From contig DBDH01000090.1 of assembly GCA_002293455.1 (NCBI GenBank), forward strand, positions 1-18,175: a DNA stretch of 18,175 bases, read 5' to 3'. Under the pieces are notes generated by a model. The model was not told where the DNA came from. It was given only the letters and a program-made list of their open reading frames with translations, and did not search any database. The position numbers and the translations under genes were made by a program. Source of the DNA: Treponema sp. UBA937 (lineage in GTDB: Bacteria > Spirochaetota > Spirochaetia > Treponematales > Breznakiellaceae). Shown in pieces: positions 13,895 to 18,175 of the stretch; position 1 is the first letter of the stretch; each line of letters starts with the position of its first letter.

Positions 13895-14580
13895 CGGCAA
13901 AGGAAACGGTTCCCGCATGGGATGAAATCTTTTCGGTTCTTGAAAACTGGAAACGCAGTTACCTCTGTGTAAACGATGGAAAAGAATCTTCCGTGACCTC
14001 TCTTGCCTTAACTTCCCGCCGGAATCCTTGGGTGGTGTTGGTATCTACCATCTTAAGCCTGCGGACAAAAGACGCGGTTACATTGAGCGCGTCAAATAAA
14101 CTTTTGGCAAAAGCGCCGAATCCTGAAAAACTCCTGAAACTCAGCCAAGAAGAAATCGAACAGTTGATTTATCCGGCAGGGTTTTACCGGACAAAAACGG
14201 AGACGCTTAGAAAAATCGCATCAATCTTGATTGAAACGTATAACGGCAAAGTTCCCGATAACATGGAAGCTTTACTTGCGCTGCCCGGCGTGGGAAGGAA
14301 AACCGCAAATCTCGTGCTGACTGAAGCCTTTGACCAAGACGCAATCTGCGTTGATGTTCATGTTCACCGAATCTGCAACCGCATCGGTTTAATTAAAACC
14401 AAAACACCCGATGAAAGCGAAACGGCGCTGAGGAACACGCTTCCTTTGCAATACTGGAAAACAATCAACTCCCTCTTTGTTCTCTACGGTCAGCAAGTGT
14501 GCAAACCCGTAAGTCCTCATTGTTCGTCCTGCGGAATAAACGCTTTTTGCGGCAAGAATGAGGTTGGAAAATCAAGATGA
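13891..14580 (+). CDS. nth: Endonuclease III (DNA glycosylase/AP lyase)
   Basis: Base-excision repair enzyme that removes oxidised pyrimidines and nicks AP sites. Start ATG at 13891 overlaps the ispF stop by 4 bp as in other pairs of this genome; a TTG at 13873 is the only upstream choice and is less likely. The 229-residue protein has the helix-hairpin-helix LPGVGRKTAN with catalytic Lys137, catalytic Asp155 in VDVHVHRICNR, and a complete 4Fe-4S motif C-x6-C-x2-C-x5-C (Cys204, 211, 214, 220). The usual LSAQATD segment reads LSLRTKD, a variant. All functional residues are intact. The next gene, 27 bases on, is another damage nuclease. Confidence 0.96.
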   Translation: MTAKETVPAWDEIFSVLENWKRSYLCVNDGKESSVTSLALTSRRNPWVVLVSTILSLRTKDAVTLSASNKLLAKAPNPEKLLKLSQEEIEQLIYPAGFYRTKTETLRKIASILIETYNGKVPDNMEALLALPGVGRKTANLVLTEAFDQDAICVDVHVHRICNRIGLIKTKTPDESETALRNTLPLQYWKTINSLFVLYGQQVCKPVSPHCSSCGINAFCGKNEVGKSR

Positions 14581-14607
14581 TAAACACTTTTATGTGTATC
14601 AATTTCC

Positions 14608-15987
<1,380 letters not shown>

Positions 15988-16019
15988 AATTTTATTGATT
16001 ATTGCCGAAAATTATAGAT

Positions 16020-17264
16020 ATGAAGAAAAAAAAGATATTTTTGTGCGCCTTGATAATGTCTTCGGTTCTCTTATTTGCTCAGCAGACTGTGTTCGCGCCT
16101 TTTGTTTCAAGGCTTACAATCGAAGCAAAGAATAACCTCATCCGTCTCATGTGGAAAGATTCTGTTGATACCAGAGGTCCTGTATATATATATCGTTCAC
16201 GGCAGCCTTTTGAAAATATCTATAATCCCTTGCCTCCCAATCCGATTGAAGTTCCTTATGGAGTAGGTTCCTACATTGATGAAATAGAGGAACCCGGAAC
16301 ATGGCATTATATGGTCGTTTCCAGCGACACCAATGGAAGAAGATACGAAGTAGCCATCCCGTTGGGAAATGTTATCAGCATTTTGGTTCACGAAGGGATT
16401 ATCGGTCAACTGGCAGTCATTCAGGAACAGCCTCAATCCCCGATACATCAGCCGGTTACCGGGATTGAATCCATCTCGGTCTCTGTTTATGAGGATGCGG
16501 TTTCCATCACTTTTAGAACTGACGGCAGCGCGAAAACTCCCGTTCTCTACCGCAGTGTCGAAGCGCTCCGAACTCCTCAGGATCTTTTGAGGGCTGTTAT
16601 TGTCCAATCCGGTGTTAGATCTTCTTTCGTTGATTATCCTGTGCCGGGAATCCCTTATTACTATTCAATCGTATACGAAGAAGATATTTCCCGGGGAAAC
16701 ATACGGATTCAGCCGGGAATAAATACCACGAGAGATCCGGTGGAGATTCCCCTAAAATCATCAAATATCGCGGGAACAGGGGCAAGGAATGATCTAAGGT
16801 CTATGCCGCTGCCGATTATTTCTACGAGCAGTCTTATTTCAGGGATAAATGATCTGCCGGAACTGCCCGCCCCCATTCCATTGAGTCCTGAAGCGGCAAG
16901 AGTGGTTGAGAGCATTGCCGGCAATTACTCTGGTAGCATGGAACAATTTAGAAAACATCCCAAAGTCTTTGCCGAAGATATGAATACGAGCGCGAGCGGA
17001 GGAGATTATGCTTTGCGGTCCATCGTTCAAGGATCATTTGCAAGCAGGGATTGGCCGCGCACAAGAGACGAACTTACTCAATATTTAAGCATTCCCCGGA
17101 CAGCCAATGCGGAAGCCAGAGCAAGGTTTTATTTAGGTCAAAGTTATTACTTTTCCGCCTCGCCTCAAGAAGCGCTTTTTGAATTTCTCCTCGTAGAGAA
17201 CACTTATGAAAAAGAAGCCGCGGAGTGGATACAGGCATCTTTGGCGATGTTACACACGCAGTAA
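16020..17264 (+). CDS. Exported protein with FN3-like modules and TPR-like tail
   Basis: Unnamed 414-residue protein, probably periplasmic or envelope-associated. ATG at 16020 gives a clear signal peptide (MKKKK, hydrophobic 6-19, cleavage after LLFA before QQ); a TTG at 16002 would precede it. Residues about 26-115 and 147-235 both look like fibronectin-III-type beta modules: each has a strand with L/I-x-W/F, a YRS motif (59-60, 177-179 region) and a SYID/SFVD-then-Y pattern. Residues 240-295 are proline- and serine-rich and probably disordered. Residues about 365-410 (ARARFYLGQSYYFS, then helices) resemble a TPR hairpin. No enzyme motif is seen. No good ribosome site precedes the start. The following regulator gene begins one base after the stop. 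Confidence 0.8.
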   Translation: MKKKKIFLCALIMSSVLLFAQQTVFAPFVSRLTIEAKNNLIRLMWKDSVDTRGPVYIYRSRQPFENIYNPLPPNPIEVPYGVGSYIDEIEEPGTWHYMVVSSDTNGRRYEVAIPLGNVISILVHEGIIGQLAVIQEQPQSPIHQPVTGIESISVSVYEDAVSITFRTDGSAKTPVLYRSVEALRTPQDLLRAVIVQSGVRSSFVDYPVPGIPYYYSIVYEEDISRGNIRIQPGINTTRDPVEIPLKSSNIAGTGARNDLRSMPLPIISTSSLISGINDLPELPAPIPLSPEAARVVESIAGNYSGSMEQFRKHPKVFAEDMNTSASGGDYALRSIVQGSFASRDWPRTRDELTQYLSIPRTANAEARARFYLGQSYYFSASPQEALFEFLLVENTYEKEAAEWIQASLAMLHTQ

Positions 17265-17265
17265 G

Positions 17266-18045
17266 TTGTATTATCCCATTCAGATTCCGTATCTTATATC
17301 AGAAGAATTCTCAGACAGTGTCCGGTATACGGAACATGTTGTTGAATCCTTACAGAAATTTGTTATCTGTTTTTGGGAAATGCATTCTCTCTCGGACAAA
17401 GCAAAAACCGTAGAAAATATCATTGTAACCGACGGATGCATCGATTTGGTTGCCGATGTGAACAAGAAGCAGATTGGCTTTGCGGGCATGAGTAAAACAG
17501 ACTTTCATTTTTTGATGGAACTTCCGGGGCAGTCTATGGGAGCAAGATTCATGCCCGGCGCGTTTTACCAATTGACAGGCTTATGTGCTTCTTCCGCTAT
17601 GGATGATTATTTGCCTTTGGAAAAAGTTGACGGCAGTTTCGATCAACATGCCTTTTTTTCGATGCCTTTGGAACAGGCAAGAACCGCTTTTTATAGCTAT
17701 GTCTGCCGGATAATATCTGGAATGATGCCGGACCGTTTTACGTCATTGTTTACTGTACTTGCTGCCGATCCTCCTGAAACAACATCTGAATTATGCAAAA
17801 TGATGAACTACAGCTCCCGTCAATGTCAGCGTCTTTTCCAAAAACATTTCGGCATAACGCCAAAGATGGCTTTGTCTATTATACGGTTTCAGAAATGCCT
17901 AGAAATTCTGACTTCCGGGAAAGCCAGTCCTTCAGATGTTTTAGAAGCCGCTCATTATTACGACCAGCCGCATTTCAACAACGATTTTAAACGGAATCTC
18001 GGCATTACGCCCTTGGAACTTATCGCAAGATATAAAAAACATTGA
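17266..18045 (+). CDS. AraC-family transcription regulator (TTG start likely)
   Basis: DNA-binding regulator of about 259 residues. The C-terminal domain (170-257) has the two helix-turn-helix units of the AraC family: TTSELCKMMNYSSRQCQRLF followed by FGITPKMALSIIRFQ, and VLEAAHYYDQPHFNNDFKRN followed by LGITPLEL. The N-terminal part (DGCIDLVADV, GARFMPGAFYQLTG) is the small-molecule-sensing type seen with DUF6597-like regulators; the ligand is unknown. Starting at TTG 17266, one base after the preceding stop, gives YYPIQIPYLI as the natural opening; the ATG at 17206 would overlap the upstream gene by 59 bases with residues that look like its shadow. Neither start has a good SD. Despite the family name, nothing ties it to arabinose. 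Confidence 0.85.
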   Translation: MYYPIQIPYLISEEFSDSVRYTEHVVESLQKFVICFWEMHSLSDKAKTVENIIVTDGCIDLVADVNKKQIGFAGMSKTDFHFLMELPGQSMGARFMPGAFYQLTGLCASSAMDDYLPLEKVDGSFDQHAFFSMPLEQARTAFYSYVCRIISGMMPDRFTSLFTVLAADPPETTSELCKMMNYSSRQCQRLFQKHFGITPKMALSIIRFQKCLEILTSGKASPSDVLEAAHYYDQPHFNNDFKRNLGITPLELIARYKKH

Positions 18046-18124
18046 TGCATGAGCTTCCCGCAAAACTTTAGAAAATTCACAAGAACCTTTGACGCTGGGT
18101 TATTTTAAAACGCATATAAGATAA

Positions 18125-18156
18125 CCGAAAGCGTTTACTAAACAGTGTGTTATAAA
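18125..18156 (+). promoter_or_regulatory. Possible LacI-type operator and extended -10 for a gene beyond the edge
   Basis: CCGAAAGCGTTTAC (18125-18138) resembles the CG-centred operators of LacI/GalR/CcpA-type proteins (a GAAAGCG/CGTTTxC pattern). Thirteen bases on is TGTTATAAA (18148-18156), close to an extended -10. The rest of 18046-18175 shows no gene and no clear terminator for the regulator gene. Confidence 0.3.
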
Positions 18157-18175
18157 AGGGATGAGCAGGCTCTTG

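Noticed and set aside
17206..18045. AraC-type regulator as the controller of the araBAD operon
   Set aside because: It lies about 4 kb away, is separated by unrelated genes and has the same orientation as the exported-protein gene; the family name alone does not indicate arabinose.

Overview
The window reads as chromosomal DNA from a spirochaete, most likely a fermentative Treponema-like organism of the kind found in guts. The basis is gene content and style rather than a marker gene: an enlarged RecJ, short hydrophobic signal peptides including a probable lipoprotein, an L-arabinose operon of Bacteroidetes/Firmicutes flavour, and mid-range GC broken by AT-rich inserts. No rRNA, tRNA, CRISPR array, intact insertion sequence or phage gene was seen.

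Left part (1-4926, + strand): a short intergenic repeat cluster (four copies of ACACAGAGGA) precedes a compact operon. It encodes a pyrimidine nucleoside phosphorylase, RecJ, a secreted M23 peptidase and ribosomal protein S21. The first three genes are joined by 4-bp ATGA overlaps, and a hairpin terminator follows rpsU. RecJ carries an extra block of about 130 residues between its DHH and DHHA1 lobes. That block looks like a DnaQ-type exonuclease fold without its catalytic acids, and is the most unusual protein feature here.

Middle part (4927-9314): an AT-rich islet holds a GNRA-loop hairpin, a small exported hypothetical protein and the wreck of a VapC/PIN toxin gene. It is followed by a phosphodiester-glycosidase-type lipoprotein gene that converges on a minus-strand long-chain acyl-CoA synthetase gene. 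Divergent from the latter is an AT-rich DinB-family gene. The shared promoter region contains a perfect 12-bp inverted repeat, one half of which covers the synthetase -10 element.

Arabinose operon (9277-13304, - strand): araB, araA and araD are transcribed in that order and end in a hairpin terminator shared with the end of the dinB-family gene. They convert L-arabinose to L-ribulose, L-ribulose 5-phosphate and D-xylulose 5-phosphate. No arabinose transporter or dedicated regulator is in the window. The leader region has two dyad-symmetric elements that could be operators.

Right part (13329-18175, + strand): ispF (isoprenoid synthesis), nth (endonuclease III) and an endonuclease-Q-like PHP protein form a run that places two base-damage nucleases together. 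Next come an exported protein with two fibronectin-III-like modules and a TPR-like tail, and an AraC-type transcription regulator that begins right at the preceding stop codon. The window ends in a non-coding stretch with a possible LacI-type operator and promoter for a gene beyond the edge.
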